Shown one piece after another: positions 8,561-17,198 of a stretch of 64,000 nt of DNA; position 1 is the stretch's first letter; each line of letters starts with the position of its first letter. The DNA lies in assembly GCF_026262505.1 (NCBI RefSeq), contig NW_026529201.1:1-64000 (forward strand). Reading direction: 5' to 3'. The notes under the pieces were generated by a model, which saw only the letters and a program-made list of their open reading frames with translations, searched no databases and was not told the DNA's origin. The stretch is from Trichomonas vaginalis G3 (Eukaryota; Parabasalia; Trichomonadida; Trichomonadidae). The position numbers were made by a program, and so were the translations under genes.

Positions 8561-10135
8561 ATGCAGAACGAACAGCTAAACGAATTTACTCCAGCAGAGC
8601 ATATTCATCAGATTCGCTCATATTTCGATATCATAGACAATGCAGTTCAAATTGGTGACACTAATAGAAAATATTCTGACGCAAAGATTCCATCACAACC
8701 TGGAACTGCTAAAGATAACACATGGGTAACATTCAATCTCTCACCTCCTGGTGAAAATATGTTGGACCTTTACAATACATTCATTACGTATAAAATGGAA
8801 GGTCAATTTATTGCAGATAAAGAAATTGGTTCAGGTTCCAATAAAACAAACCCACCAGGATTTTGGATTGGTTTCGATGACGCTTTCTATGCAGTTGCTG
8901 GATATCAAATCCTTGCAAATGGTCGTATCGTATATTCTCAAGACAACGCAAGAGAAGAAGCATATATAACTTCAAACTCACAAACTACCGAACAAATAAA
9001 GAAAGTAGATGTTTTCTCAAAGACTCGACATGAAGATGTATGGAGTCATTCGGGAACATGCAGAACAGGACAAATTGTTAGTGGTCCAATTACAGCAGGA
9101 AAATCATTTGATTTTAAGCTTCGTTTAAGAATTCCTGTTAGAAAGTTTTTATCATTAGAAGCTATAAGATTTATTCCTGCATTTGCTGGTAACATTCAGC
9201 TTAAAGTAAAGTTCAGTAGCGACGCCTTACAATGCACATCTATATCTGTAAATGATATCATTGCTTTCAATCCAACTCTTAAAGTTGCATTTGCTTCAGA
9301 TTCAAATCCACCCACAAATAAATTTGTTCCATGGAATGAACCATTCACTATGATAACGAAGGCAGTAGAAGATAGTGGAACAGTTACTATTACAACTGTA
9401 ACCCAGCAACTATTTCGAACAAAGATGGATTTTAATGAATGTTTCATTCATCCAAAATCATTCTCTTTAGACCCTAACATTTATACAGAACTTGTAGAAT
9501 ATTATACAAACGAGGCTTTATGTTTTCCTGTTAAAGTTATGGATTGGATTCCTATGGACGGTTCATTCTCAAAGAATACAGATAGTTCAAGTGCAACATT
9601 TACAGCAGCTTATACGCCTATTAATGTTAAAAGTATTTGGGCACTATTTAGAAAGAAAGACAACTATTATGTTAATTTTGAGAACCCTAAGTTTAAATAT
9701 CTTCAGCTTTCCATGGGAGCTTATGGAAATATGCCTGCAGAACCTGAAAAATCATATGGACCTGTATTTTATGAAATGGTTGCGAACGCTTGCAATACAA
9801 ACAATGATATGATTGGATTTAATGAAGATGTTATGAGGTCATTGGTGGATGATGGTAGTGTGGAACATAAATGGGATAGCTATGACAACACACATTTCTT
9901 ATGTGGTTTTCCAACTGAAGTGGACTTTTGCTTCCAGCAAGGTCAAACATCTACTGCTCCAATAACATACAAATTGTCTGTTAAAGGACCTATTGAACTA
10001 GCAACTGAAAACGTACCAAAGCCACTTATTGGATTTATGAGGGATTGTTGCTTTGCAATACAAGTAAGACAGTCAGGCATACCAATAATAAGACTTGACG
10101 ACTATAACTTAGCAACTGACGACAGTGAGGAATAA
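8561..10135 (+). CDS. Major capsid protein, double jelly-roll, element A (524 aa)
   Basis: Looks whole. Size and strand pattern fit the double jelly-roll capsid proteins of Polintons and PRD1/adenovirus-type viruses. The first domain ends with LRIPVRKFLSLEAIRFIPAFAGNIQLKVKF, paralleled in B (LRVPLSSFLIFRFLRYLPNWAGKISIEL) and C (IPVNDLLAFQAFDDYPKSFGEIILKYYV). The second domain carries SLDPNIYTELVEYYTNEALCFPVKVMDW, matching MLDPDISNALAAKYIAVPLMFPI of B. It would form the trimeric capsomers of the shell. The ATG follows the typical TATTTTTATC-N-TAAA promoter. Confidence 0.85.
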   Translation: MQNEQLNEFTPAEHIHQIRSYFDIIDNAVQIGDTNRKYSDAKIPSQPGTAKDNTWVTFNLSPPGENMLDLYNTFITYKMEGQFIADKEIGSGSNKTNPPGFWIGFDDAFYAVAGYQILANGRIVYSQDNAREEAYITSNSQTTEQIKKVDVFSKTRHEDVWSHSGTCRTGQIVSGPITAGKSFDFKLRLRIPVRKFLSLEAIRFIPAFAGNIQLKVKFSSDALQCTSISVNDIIAFNPTLKVAFASDSNPPTNKFVPWNEPFTMITKAVEDSGTVTITTVTQQLFRTKMDFNECFIHPKSFSLDPNIYTELVEYYTNEALCFPVKVMDWIPMDGSFSKNTDSSSATFTAAYTPINVKSIWALFRKKDNYYVNFENPKFKYLQLSMGAYGNMPAEPEKSYGPVFYEMVANACNTNNDMIGFNEDVMRSLVDDGSVEHKWDSYDNTHFLCGFPTEVDFCFQQGQTSTAPITYKLSVKGPIELATENVPKPLIGFMRDCCFAIQVRQSGIPIIRLDDYNLATDDSEE

Positions 10136-10165
10136 AGGATGAACGTTTATTTTTAAAGCTTATAA

Positions 10166-10620
10166 ATGAGTTCTTCATCAAGCTCTCGTGAACCTTCACC
10201 ATCTATGAAACAAACTTTACCAAACGATTATGGAGCACCTATTGAATATTTCTTACGAGCTGCACAATGGCAAAGAGCAGTCTCACCAAGGTTAGGTGTT
10301 CCACCAGCTCCTGTCAAAATAGCATTTGGTCAAGTCCTTATATAAAATATGGTCTCCCACTAGGTTTGCTAGCTACAGCAGGAGCAGTTATGATGTTGAA
10401 AAGAAATAAAGCAAATGTTGTAAATAATACTGAAGTAGCTGAAGTTAAACAAACTCCAACACCTTCGCCAAAACCAACGTCAAAACCAACGCCTTCAATG
10501 ACTCCTGAACCTATGGAAGTACAAACTCCTGTTCAAAAGTCAACTCCTAAACCGACTCCAACATTTAAACCAGAACCTACTCCTCAAATAAATCGTAAAA
10601 CTCCTGCGTTTCCTTACTGA
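10166..10620 (+). pseudogene. Membrane-anchored proline-rich protein, broken (about one break)
   Basis: Starts MSSSSSSREPSPSMKQTLPND at TAAATG 30 bp after the capsid gene. The downstream part encodes one hydrophobic segment (YGLPLGLLATAGAVMML) and then a long Pro/Thr/Lys tail with repeated 'PKPT'. It probably sits in a membrane, or in an internal membrane if the particle had one (inference). Confidence 0.5.
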
Positions 10621-10669
10621 AAAAAATAACGTTATTTTTATTTAATATTAAAATTTTTATTTGATTGAA

Positions 10670-10912
10670 ATGACGACTAAAGTCACTGAAGCAATGAAAC
10701 AAAAGTTTTTGGTAGAATACATTAAATCAGGAACTATTCCAGAAGGTTTTTACATTCATACTATGAAGGATGGTAGAGTTCAGTTTAGAAAGATAAAGCA
10801 ACCATTAGATAAAGAAGGAATTTTGAGAAAGATTAAATTACATGAAGACAACATTACTGAACTTAAGAAGAAGTTAGAAGAGTTGGAGAAAGCAGACGAC
10901 AGTGAGGAATAA
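10670..10912 (+). CDS. Small coiled-coil protein (80 aa), DGK-RK family
   Basis: The first true ATG is at 10,670, after a T-rich promoter. An N-terminal helix and the hairpin FYIHTMKDGRVQFRKIKQPL are shared with the 8,105 and 17,793 genes. The C-terminal ~45 residues form a strong heptad coiled coil (LRKIKLHEDNITELKKKLEEL) ending in an acidic DDSEE that also ends the capsid protein. Function unknown. Confidence 0.65.
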   Translation: MTTKVTEAMKQKFLVEYIKSGTIPEGFYIHTMKDGRVQFRKIKQPLDKEGILRKIKLHEDNITELKKKLEELEKADDSEE

Positions 10913-11069
10913 AATTTATTGTGGGTGAAAAAACAGGTGAAAAAGAGGTGAGATCTCACCACTTCACCTAAATCTATTTTTGTGCTATGTTTTCATACGC
11001 GTGAAGGTAGTGATATCATTTATTTTTTATTTTATTTTTTAAAATTATTTTTATTTTATTTTTATGTAA

Positions 11070-11354
11070 ATGACAGAACAAAAGCAACTCATACAAATCA
11101 AAACATATAACAAACATACATTTAAACATTTATTCTTCCTTCCTGAGCATAACATGTTCTTTCAAATACATCCGAGACCAGTTGACTTTTCATTGACTGT
11201 GTATAAAGATAGAAATAGTTATATCATTAAACCATACGATGACGAAGGTAAGTTATGTAAATTGTACGTTAAGAAGTTAGAGAAACTTTATGACTTCAAG
11301 TATGACTACAATAGAGTTAACACTGATGATGAAGATATTGAGGAAAATTTATGA
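11070..11354 (+). CDS. Small acidic-tail protein, copy 2 (94 aa)
   Basis: Looks whole. It starts MTEQKQLIQIKTYNKHTFKHL at TAAATG behind a long T-rich promoter. Central beta-rich segment (FSLTVYKDRNSYIIKPYDDE); tail ends TDDEDIEENL. Paralogue of the broken 7,005-7,324 gene within the same element. Function unknown. Confidence 0.65.
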   Translation: MTEQKQLIQIKTYNKHTFKHLFFLPEHNMFFQIHPRPVDFSLTVYKDRNSYIIKPYDDEGKLCKLYVKKLEKLYDFKYDYNRVNTDDEDIEENL

Positions 11355-11533
11355 GAACATTAGTGAAGTCGTTAGTGAGAACGATAGTGAGAACGTTTAT
11401 TTTTTACATTAGTGAGTTCGTTAGTGAGGTGAAGTGGTTGGCAGGTTTGTAAATATTTAAGGTTAAGTTAGTTTTTGCGTTCATGTTGTAAAATATACGT
11501 TAACGGTTTTGTAAAGTGTTAAATTCACCAGTA

Positions 11534-11568
11534 TTGGGTAAAGTGGAACGCAGTGCCACCATACCCAA
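11534..11568. other. Conserved stem-loop, copy 2
   Basis: TTGGGTA pairs with TACCCAA and GTGG with CCAC around the same aacgcagtg loop as at 7482-7512, and the outer stem changed in step on both sides. Located between the acidic-tail gene and the last small gene of element A. Confidence 0.55.
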
Positions 11569-11618
11569 CAATGGTGTACTAACTTCAAACACAACAAAAT
11601 GAATCGATACATCACTCA

Positions 11619-11930
11619 ATGCTTACTCAGTGTCCCAAAGGAAACAACGCAAAATCGTTTGAAATGCGTACGGCTGTTACAATTTTACAAAAAAACGAAG
11701 GAGAGAAATGCAAACAAGAAATATACAATCGTGTCAATAATTACCAAATATCTCCTTCAATCCGCGAACTCCAAAAACTTGAATATGAGAAAAATAAATC
11801 CAGAAATCAAAAGAAAGCTACACCAGAAACAAGAAAAGAGATCAACAAGGCAAGAAATGCAAAAAGATTTCCTAAGGATAACCCTACAGGTGATTACAGA
11901 GGAGGAAAGTGGACCCCACAAGATATCTAA
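11619..11930 (+). CDS. Possible small basic protein (103 aa)
   Basis: Two overlapping frames are open here. This one is the more protein-like: a charged helix (RELQKLEYEKNKSRNQKK), basic KARNAKRFPKDNPTGDYRGG and a natural-looking end. No homologue seen in B or C. It is the last coding sequence before element A fades into non-coding DNA, so it could be chance. Confidence 0.35.
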   Translation: MLTQCPKGNNAKSFEMRTAVTILQKNEGEKCKQEIYNRVNNYQISPSIRELQKLEYEKNKSRNQKKATPETRKEINKARNAKRFPKDNPTGDYRGGKWTPQDI

Positions 11931-11949
11931 TTTTCAAATTTGAAATAAA

Positions 11950-12319
11950 CACATATTTTCTTTGTATTTGAAAATATTTTTATATTATAAGATTTTTGAA
12001 CCTATAAGTAGCATGACAAAAATTATATAATTTGCTCCTTTTTTATTTTAGTATACAAATATCCCATTTGTTATATGTTCGGTATATATATGATGATATT
12101 GTAATCAATTATGCTTAATGAAGCTTTATCCCGTGAACCCCTCATATTATTGGAAAATAAATAGCGAAAACATGTAGAGCTGCTATGTTCTCAAGTGTAT
12201 GCTGATTTTTGGATTATTTCATGAAAACTAATGGCGGGATATCTTGCATTATTTAAAAAAATTGAACTATGCAAAAATAAATAGTATTATATTTTTTCTC
12301 ATGAAATGCTATTATGAGA
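11950..12319. other. AT-rich non-coding stretch between elements A and B
   Basis: No convincing gene. Composition and lack of virus-type promoters resemble host intergenic DNA, so this is probably either host sequence or the decayed end of A. The last five bases (12,315-12,319, tgaga) are the left copy of the target duplication of B. Confidence 0.5.
12315..12319. repeat. Target-site duplication of B, left (tgaga)
   Basis: The same five bases follow the element at 35,811-35,815. Mavericks typically make 5-6 bp duplications. Confidence 0.7.
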
Positions 12320-12383
12320 AAAAAAAAAAAAAAGGTAGTGGGGCTTCCAGGCACTTCGTGCCCTCTAGCCCTGAAGATGTTTT
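12320..12383 (+). repeat. Left terminal inverted repeat of B
   Basis: A tract (to 12,333), then ~50 bp matching the reverse complement of 35,740-35,788 with one mismatch. It contains the triloop hairpin GGCAC-TTC-GTGCC (12,350-12,362). Confidence 0.85.
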
Positions 12384-12442
12384 CATGTTTTGTCACTTTT
12401 CTGTCACTTTTCAGGAAAAAACATTTTTATTATTATATATAA

Positions 12443-13261
12443 ATGAATTTTACAAAACCACCGTTACCGTTCTTTGGAAATAAGAGTAGATGTAAAGATA
12501 TTATATTGAGAGAACTTAAGAAACTACCGAATGGTCTAACATTTGTAGATTTGTTCGGTGGAAGTTTCTATATATCCCATTTGTGCCATACAATATTCCC
12601 AGACTCAAAGATTATATGCAATGACTTCGACAACTATATGGACCGTCTCAAACATATACCAGACACAAACAATATATTGAAAGCGTTAAAAGAAAAGATA
12701 CCTATAGGTAAGATGGAACGTATACCATTAGATAAGAAAAATATTGTGAGAGAGGTTTTGAAAAAGCAGAATATATAGACTGGGATAGTATATCTGCTAG
12801 ACTATTATATAGTGGTTCTATAAGAGTTCATGACATTGAAACACTTATGTCAAAAGTTTTATATCTTAACTATACAAATGTTTTCAAAGAGGACATAGAA
12901 AAATATATTGAGGGTATAGAGTTTGTGAGATGTCATTGGACAGAGTTGTATGAAAAATATAAAGACAAGGAAAATATTTTCTTTATAGTGGACCCGCCGT
13001 TCTATAACACATGGGATTTTCAATACCAAGTAGACTGGACTTTGAGAGAGACTCTTTAGAAACTTTAGACGTTTTACATAACCATCCATGCTTTACTTTA
13101 CATCCGATAAAAGTGGTTTGGAAACCGTTATGAGATGGTTAGAGGACATACATGACTATGAGTTTAGATATGACAAGATAGAATATGAGAGAGGTCCTAT
13201 AAACCGGAGAAAGTGTCATAACAAAGAAATTTTACTAGTAAGTAAATGTGGTTTGAAATAG
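12443..13261 (+). pseudogene. D12-class DNA adenine-N6 methyltransferase (Dam-like), broken (two or three breaks)
   Basis: The N-terminus PPLPFFGNKSR..TFVDLFGGSFYIS is the S-adenosylmethionine-binding motif I region of D12-class methylases, followed by NDFDNYMDRL. The catalytic DPPF motif (FIVDPPFYNTW) lies further on, and the end (VSKCG) resembles the family C-terminus. Such enzymes methylate adenine, for example in GATC, and in mobile elements may mark or protect their DNA. It is the first gene inside the left end. A second copy of its last ~185 bp lies inverted at the right end (35,351-35,556). Confidence 0.75.
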
Positions 13262-13377
13262 GACTACTTGTTTTAGGTTTTTTCCATTGTGTCATTTATT
13301 TATTTGACGTGGCAGAAAGATATAGAGAATATGAAGATGAACCAATGCCTGCAAATGTTCAGTATATGTACTCGTAA
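13246..13377 (+). CDS. Small single-pass membrane protein (43 aa)
   Basis: Starts at a TAAATG inside the end of the methyltransferase gene. Residues ~5-20 (IGLLVLGFFHCVIYLF) are one hydrophobic helix; the rest is acidic (ERYREYEDEP). Whole but short. The typical TAAATG start and clean end before the next promoter support it. Confidence 0.5.
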   Translation: MWFEIGLLVLGFFHCVIYLFDVAERYREYEDEPMPANVQYMYS

Positions 13378-13400
13378 GAGATATTTTTATCTAATATTAA

Positions 13401-13763
13401 ATGGACGCACAGAACTTAGCGAATGCACAGCAACCTGGACAACCAAACCCAGAGAATATTCCAAATGAAGTTAGAATACAAACTGCAATGGCAAACTATG
13501 GTCAAGTGCCAACAGATGTACAAATGCAAACTGCCATGTCAAATGACGCTGCGTTAGGTTTGCCACCATGGTATGCAAATATGAGATGGAAAGAGTTTTA
13601 TACAAACCCTGAAGTGGGATATAAACAACTTTATGCAGATGACGCGAACACAGGAGTTGACCCAGAATATGTTTTCTACCAGAGGAGAAACAGAATGTAT
13701 GAGCTCCAGTTAAAGAATGCTATGGAACTCAGCAGGAAACGTAAGAGACTAGGCGGACATTAG
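13401..13763 (+). CDS. Unknown virion-type protein (120 aa)
   Basis: Looks whole. Promoter tatttttatc-N-ttaaATG. The Q/N/P-rich N-terminus has a short internal repeat (VRIQTAMANYGQVPTDVQMQTAMSND). The middle is aromatic (LPPWYANMRWKEFYTNPEVGY) and the tail basic (ELSRKRKRLGGH). No family recognised; the basic end suggests DNA or core binding. Confidence 0.6.
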   Translation: MDAQNLANAQQPGQPNPENIPNEVRIQTAMANYGQVPTDVQMQTAMSNDAALGLPPWYANMRWKEFYTNPEVGYKQLYADDANTGVDPEYVFYQRRNRMYELQLKNAMELSRKRKRLGGH

Positions 13764-13781
13764 ATTTTTACATATAGTAAA

Positions 13782-14023
13782 ATGGGTTTCTTCAGTAGTA
13801 TTGGAAACTTCTTCAGAAGAGTTGGAAGAGGTATATGGAATGGAATAAAAACCGTAGGAAGAGGAATTTGGAACGGAGTCAAAAATATTGGTAAAAGAGT
13901 AGGTCAGTTCGTTGGTATTATACCTAAAGACCCTGAACCAGAAGAAAAGCTCCTGTTATACAACAGCCTGAACCTGCACCACAGTCTAGTTGGCAACCAA
14001 ATCCAACACCTCAACCGTATTAA
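13782..14023 (+). pseudogene. Amphipathic membrane-active-type peptide, broken (about one break)
   Basis: Begins MGFFSSIGNFFRRVGRGIWN, with a repeated unit GRGIWNGIKTV/GRGIWNGVKNI forming basic amphipathic helices, and a Pro/Gln-rich end. Comparable peptides exist in C (MAAGFFKKLWDGIKK). A role like adenovirus protein VI (membrane disruption on entry) is inference. Confidence 0.55.
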
Positions 14024-14027
14024 AAAA

Positions 14028-14876
14028 TTATATTTTTACCGTTCGATAGTAGTTGTATATGAAACTAAGTTCTAAGTAAAACGCATGGTATAATGGAATT
14101 ATTCTCTTTCTTCCATCTGTTGTAAACCATACTTGAAAGTCTGAAATACTTCCACTTGGTGGTTCATATAGCTTTGTAGGTTTTTCGTAAAAGTCATTTG
14201 CCAAGCATAAAAAAGAGTTTTGCGCACCAGAAAATGAAGCATGAACGATAATAGCATCTGAGTCGAAAACATTTTCATATGTTCCATTAGGGTTTTCGAC
14301 TTCATAAAAGTCCGGGTGTACTGGATATTCTGCAGGCTGATTTAACATCCTCATAAATCTATACCATGCCAAGTTGTTATATTTTGTAGAAATATAAACG
14401 TTTTCTCCAAGGTCTTCTATTCTATTGATTTTAACAGTTGCATTTTTCCTGTCATATATAATATCGAGATGGTATTCTCCTTCGTCAATGTTATACTGGT
14501 TTGCATATTCGATATAGATATCGTTTATTTTTTCTTGAAAAGCTTGAAGAGTTGTTTCTAAGTTTACAAGCAAACTAACTTGTAAAAGTTTTCCCTGTTC
14601 AAATTTCTCATACATACGTTTTTCTTTGTTATAGTATCGAACTTCAAAACCGACCGTAAATGGGAAACCATGTATGGCTTCTGAAATGAACTTCATTCTA
14701 CGAAAGCCAATAGCTTTTGTGACAGATGGGTCTCTTAACCATCTTAACGGGTAGTCAAAACGATAGCCTTCATGCTTTACGGTCTCTGTCTCAAACTTTT
14801 GACCGACATTAGTAAAAAGTTCATCTAATGGTTTAGTTGTAGCAACTCTAGAATTTTCTTTTTCTATTGAAAGCAT
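14028..14876 (-). CDS. Penton-like structural protein, element B copy 1 (282 aa)
   Basis: Looks whole. N-terminal signature YRFDYPLRWLRDPSVTKAIGFRRMKF; C-terminal signature IIVHASFSGAQNSFLCLAND, then FQVWFTTDG and FYLELSFIYNY. Close homologue of 19,213-20,068 and distant homologue of 5,216-6,097 and the C genes. Divergently paired with the fibre gene across 18 bp, which fits a penton-plus-fibre vertex complex as in adenovirus (inference). Confidence 0.7.
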   Translation of the reverse strand: MLSIEKENSRVATTKPLDELFTNVGQKFETETVKHEGYRFDYPLRWLRDPSVTKAIGFRRMKFISEAIHGFPFTVGFEVRYYNKEKRMYEKFEQGKLLQVSLLVNLETTLQAFQEKINDIYIEYANQYNIDEGEYHLDIIYDRKNATVKINRIEDLGENVYISTKYNNLAWYRFMRMLNQPAEYPVHPDFYEVENPNGTYENVFDSDAIIVHASFSGAQNSFLCLANDFYEKPTKLYEPPSGSISDFQVWFTTDGRKRIIPLYHAFYLELSFIYNYYRTVKI

Positions 14877-14894
14877 ATTTTATCTAGAATAAAA
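14877..14894. promoter_or_regulatory. Compact divergent promoter (penton-like/fibre)
   Basis: 18 bp (attttatctagaataaaa) between opposing start codons; the best example of the shared pattern. Confidence 0.65.
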
Positions 14895-16226
14895 ATGTCA
14901 AATGAAACAGCGTCTATGAGAGAAATACAACACAACCGACAACTCATTATACAAGCTCTAAATAAGAACACAACAAACTTTTCAAACTATTCTAAGATAT
15001 CTGAGTCATTGAAAGAAGGAAACTTAAAACTGACATTAAACCCAATGACAGATGAGTTTCTGTTTCAAGACAAGAAGAACAATACTGTCTGTATAAATCC
15101 AACAAAAGGAACTTTAAACGAGAAACCTATAAATGAACTTCTTTTGAAAGCAGATGTTGACAACAAAGCAGACAAAACATATGTAGACAATGCAATAGCA
15201 AAAGAAGAAGAAAGAGCTGACAAAGCTTATGCAACAAAAGAACATACTCATCCTGAACTAGCAGACAAAACATATGTTGACAATAAAATGTCAAGTGAAG
15301 TGACAAGAGCTGAAAACGAATATTCTAAAAAGACTCATACACATACCATTGCAAATATTACAAACTTACAAGAAACCTTAAACAAGAAAAGTGACGTTGG
15401 ACATACACATACCATTGCAAATATTACAAACTTACAAGAAACCTTAAACAGGAAAAGTGACGTTGGACATACACATACCATTGCAAATATTACAAACTTA
15501 CAAGAAACCTTAAACAGGAAAAGTGACGTTGGACATACACATACAAGTTTTACAACTGTTGCTATAGAAAATATTGCAGGAACGGTTGAAGAACCTGATG
15601 GGGATGTATTATATTGGAAACCTCCTAACTTTCCACAAGGTTTAACATCGGAAGAAAACATAACAACGACGAAATACATTAGATGTAGAAATGTTTATGT
15701 CATGGAGGATGAAAATAACGTTAAATTCACTGCTCAAGATTTATATGAGAAGAAAGCAGACAAAACAGAGCTTCAAACATTAAAGACGGAAATACTTCAA
15801 ACATTATATCCTATAGGCTCTATTTATACGTCAATGAACTCTACCAGACCAGAAGTAGTACTTGGTTTTGGAACTTGGACTCAAATAGTCGACAGGTTTT
15901 TGTATTGTGCAAACTCTTCAAAGGAAACAGGTGGAAGTAAAACGATTTCAGGTGAAAACTTACCTGCGCACAGTCACTACATAGATTTAAGTACATCTCA
16001 AGCAGGTTGGCATAGTCATAGATATTGGAATTGGTCAGCAATGACAAAAGGTAAAGGATATGATGTTAAAGACAACGTTCAGTTTGCTATAAATTGTTAC
16101 TGGAGTAACACTGAGGGAGGAGGAAACCATACACATCGCGTTTCAGGGTATACGCAAACAACGGGACAAAGTAAAGACTACATGCCACCTTACATGACAG
16201 TTTACGCATGGTATAGAAATGCTTAG
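14895..16226 (+). CDS. Phage-type trimeric fibre protein, element B (443 aa)
   Basis: Looks whole. Residues ~90-135 hold ADKTYVDN-type coiled repeats. Then come three 22-residue repeats (HTHTIANITNLQETLN + KKSDVG), each closed by GHTH. The last ~145 residues are a phage short-tail-fibre/baseplate Gp10-like domain: YPIGSIYTSMN, FGTWTQIVDRFLY, GGSKTISGENLPAHSH, PPYMTVYAWYR. The HxH pairs recall metal-binding sites along phage fibre trimers. This would be the receptor-binding appendage. It overlaps the convergent integrase gene by 4 bp. Confidence 0.85.
   Translation: MSNETASMREIQHNRQLIIQALNKNTTNFSNYSKISESLKEGNLKLTLNPMTDEFLFQDKKNNTVCINPTKGTLNEKPINELLLKADVDNKADKTYVDNAIAKEEERADKAYATKEHTHPELADKTYVDNKMSSEVTRAENEYSKKTHTHTIANITNLQETLNKKSDVGHTHTIANITNLQETLNRKSDVGHTHTIANITNLQETLNRKSDVGHTHTSFTTVAIENIAGTVEEPDGDVLYWKPPNFPQGLTSEENITTTKYIRCRNVYVMEDENNVKFTAQDLYEKKADKTELQTLKTEILQTLYPIGSIYTSMNSTRPEVVLGFGTWTQIVDRFLYCANSSKETGGSKTISGENLPAHSHYIDLSTSQAGWHSHRYWNWSAMTKGKGYDVKDNVQFAINCYWSNTEGGGNHTHRVSGYTQTTGQSKDYMPPYMTVYAWYRNA
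15341..15540 (+). repeat. 66-bp tandem repeat, three units, in fibre gene
   Basis: Units start at 15,341, 15,407 and 15,473, are almost identical, and encode 22 residues each. Near-identity suggests recent expansion that adjusts fibre length. Confidence 0.9.
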
Positions 16227-17182
16227 TCGTCATTTTCAACTTCTTTAGCATATTCGTCAGGAGTTGTCTTATATTTGTTAGGAACTGTCTTTGAAAGTAT
16301 ACCACCTTGAACTTTGACAAGTTTGAAACGAGGTCTGACAATAGTAGTTTTATCTTCTGCTTGCAGTCTGTACATTTTGCCATGTTTGCCTAAAACTTCA
16401 TAATATTCTCTTGTATACTTTCTTCTATTTTTACGAACACGAATGTGAGTACCTGTCGGGTTCCCATTGTTGTCATAGTCAATAGTATTTTCATATGGGT
16501 CGCGTTTAGGTATTTCTATTTTTACTTTGTCACCTTTCTGAAGTTTGAAGCCCGGCATTCTTTCTTGTTTGTCTCTTTTGACTAAATTATTAAATATATA
16601 GTCTTTCTCTAAGTCGGGGTTGTTTTTCATTTCTTCGGGGGAGTGGTTTCCCAAACCTTTTTGTTTACGGCTATTGTAAATATTTAAAACTTGTCTCATC
16701 TTTGCCATGGAGAAGTGTCTATATTTGTCGTCATATGACATTTCATTTGCTTCACCACCTTGTGGTTGGTTTAAGTCTCTTAACATTTTTATACAACCGT
16801 CAATGACACCAAGAGCAGAATGGTTTTGGTCGACAATGAAATATTGGTTTACATTTTTTGAACGCAGATAGTTTTTAATATCGTCTGATTTGAAAGAACT
16901 TTCACAGTCAGATGTCAGTTTTGTTGGATGGTATTTGTCAACGAATATTGTCAAAGCTGCTAAGATATCTAAAATATTTTTGGACTGTAATGGTATGGCT
17001 TCACAGTATCTTGTGTTTTGACCGACAAATATTAGCCAGTATGGTGGTCCATCTGTTCTAACTCTCGGAATGTTTTCCAAGATATCCATAAACCAAGCAT
17101 TTGGTGTTGAACTAAAGATTTTTATCATGAGTGCTTTCTTTGTCGCTTTAGAAACATAGGGGTCCTTGTTTGGATTCGTCAT
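16223..17182 (-). CDS. Retroviral-type integrase (rve family), element B (319 aa)
   Basis: Looks whole. The core runs from WFMDILENIPR through LTSDCESSFKSDDIKNYL to NHSALGVIDGCIKML, the layout of the DDE integrase core in Mavericks. The C-terminal part (KLQKGDKVKIEIP, RKYTREYYEVLGKHGKMYRLQ) is an SH3/chromo-like DNA- or chromatin-binding tail. It would join the element ends to host DNA and make the 5-bp duplication seen at 12,315/35,811. Divergently paired with the 17,199 gene across 16 bp. Only integrase seen in the window. Confidence 0.85.
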   Translation of the reverse strand: MTNPNKDPYVSKATKKALMIKIFSSTPNAWFMDILENIPRVRTDGPPYWLIFVGQNTRYCEAIPLQSKNILDILAALTIFVDKYHPTKLTSDCESSFKSDDIKNYLRSKNVNQYFIVDQNHSALGVIDGCIKMLRDLNQPQGGEANEMSYDDKYRHFSMAKMRQVLNIYNSRKQKGLGNHSPEEMKNNPDLEKDYIFNNLVKRDKQERMPGFKLQKGDKVKIEIPKRDPYENTIDYDNNGNPTGTHIRVRKNRRKYTREYYEVLGKHGKMYRLQAEDKTTIVRPRFKLVKVQGGILSKTVPNKYKTTPDEYAKEVENDD

Positions 17183-17198
17183 TTTTATCCTATAAGAA
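17183..17198. promoter_or_regulatory. Compact divergent promoter (integrase/virion gene)
   Basis: 16 bp (ttttatcctataagaa) between opposing start codons, same layout as 14,877-14,894. Confidence 0.6.

Larger units (their letters stand above)
10915..11590. repeat. Direct duplication, copy 2 (pair with 6,855-7,520)
   Basis: Second copy of the gene-plus-flank duplication. It includes the palindrome GGTGAGATCTCACC near 10,945, whose counterpart in copy 1 is the weaker ggtgagatgtcacc near 6,897. Confidence 0.8.
1..11950. mobile_element. Maverick/Polinton-like element A (right part), broken
   Basis: Run of virus-like genes on both strands: fibre, minor capsid, packaging ATPase, penton-like protein, major capsid and several small genes. 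Gene content and protein motifs match element B gene by gene but the sequences have diverged, so A is a separate and probably older family member. The left end is outside the window; the right end lies somewhere near 11,930-12,000, where coding stops, and I found no clear terminal repeat. Roughly six genes are broken and the rest look whole. No integrase or polymerase is visible in this part. Confidence 0.85.

Noticed and set aside
12001-12319. Right terminus of element A
   Set aside because: No sequence here matches any other terminus in the window and the left end of A is not visible, so the boundary cannot be fixed.
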